From contig JAAURV010000048.1 of assembly GCA_012032065.1 (NCBI GenBank), forward strand, positions 1 to 13,382: a stretch of 13,382 nucleotides of DNA, written 5' to 3'. Positions 13,050 to 13,382 of the stretch are shown here, piece after piece. The notes below the pieces were generated by a model. The model had not been told where the DNA came from. It worked only from the letters and a program-made list of their open reading frames with translations, and did no database searches. The DNA is from Hyphomicrobiales bacterium. Lineage in GTDB: Bacteria > Pseudomonadota > Alphaproteobacteria > Rhizobiales > Aestuariivirgaceae. The number at the start of each line of letters is the position of its first letter. Position 1 is the stretch's first letter. The position numbers and the translations under genes are program-made.

Positions 13050-13382
13050 TCAGTTGCTTCCTTCCAGCAAACGCCTCGCGATCACCTGCGCCTGTATCTC
13101 GGCAGCGCCTTCGAAGATATTAAGGATGCGCGCGTCGCACAACACGCGGCTGATCGGATACTCGAGCGCGAAGCCGTTGCCGCCGTGGATCTGCACCGCA
13201 TTGTCGGCTGCCGACCATGCCACGCGGGCGGCGAGGAGTTTCGCCATGCCGGCTTCGACGTCGCAGCGGCGGCCTGCATCTTTTTCGCGCGCGGCATAAT
13301 AAGTGAGCTGGCGCGCGGCCATGATTTCCGCAGCCATGAGCGCCAGTTTATCGGCGACGCGCGGGAAGGCGATGATGGCTTT
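13050..13382 (-). CDS. Acyl-CoA dehydrogenase, C-terminal fragment at right edge
   Basis: The last 110 residues of an FAD-dependent acyl-CoA dehydrogenase; the frame is open to the window edge. The C-terminal helical domain is clear: FPRVADKLALMAAEIMAARQ, then AKLLAARVAWSAADNAVQIHG, GNGFALEYPISRVLCDARI and NIFEGAAEIQAQVIARRLLE. The glutamate in IFEG occupies the catalytic-base position of most short-chain members. CDAR replaces the more usual RDAR. The specific acyl-CoA substrate cannot be told. Methylsuccinyl-CoA dehydrogenase would fit the pathway theme, but nothing in this fragment shows it. Confidence 0.92.
   Translation of the reverse strand, partial: KAIIAFPRVADKLALMAAEIMAARQLTYYAAREKDAGRRCDVEAGMAKLLAARVAWSAADNAVQIHGGNGFALEYPISRVLCDARILNIFEGAAEIQAQVIARRLLEGSN

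Overview
The window is high-GC proteobacterial DNA, most likely alphaproteobacterial. It carries the signature genes of the ethylmalonyl-CoA pathway: crotonyl-CoA carboxylase/reductase (ccr) lies divergent to ethylmalonyl-CoA mutase (ecm). A bacterial HIG1-type protein, a DUF533/TerB-like protein and a DUF1232 protein fit the same group. No species can be named from the sequence. I saw no tRNA, rRNA, CRISPR array, transposase or integrase, and no stretch over 300 bases lacks a gene.

Layout. (1) 1-2940: ethylmalonyl-CoA pathway. The ecm gene runs off the left edge and is broken by two single-base frameshifts. A 112-residue three-helix membrane protein follows on the same strand, then the divergent, intact ccr. 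(2) 2941-5099: accessory toxin-antitoxin-like island. An XRE regulator and an ImmA/IrrE-type metallopeptidase overlap on the minus strand. A TacA/TacT-type pair (ribbon-helix-helix antitoxin and GNAT toxin) lies on the plus strand, and a TfoX C-terminal-domain gene overlaps the toxin stop. Palindromes at 3946-3976 and 4023-4041 are likely operators. (3) 5152-8162: a SnoaL-like protein, a BrkB/YihY membrane protein and a DUF533 protein on the minus strand, then a divergent EamA exporter. (4) 8177-9472: an HxlR regulator with a clear inverted-repeat operator over its -10, a DUF1232 protein and a HIG1-type protein. (5) 9471-11210: a nuclease cassette lies between 77-bp direct repeats, each being the 3' end of an SDR gene. 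One repeat belongs to an intact SDR; the other is a remnant whose stop overlaps the HIG1 start. (6) 11260-13382: a SAM methyltransferase, a secreted GH114-like protein and the C-terminal end of an acyl-CoA dehydrogenase.

The most interesting observation is the small nuclease cassette. It appears to have split an SDR-HIG1 gene pair and left a duplicated SDR 3' end. Second is the island of two adjacent regulator/effector pairs with a TfoX-domain gene attached.

A caution runs through the window. Single-base indels relative to expected protein families appear in ecm (two), tacA (one), tacT (a compensating pair) and the nuclease (one). Together they could be residual sequencing errors or real gene decay. 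The other genes read cleanly.
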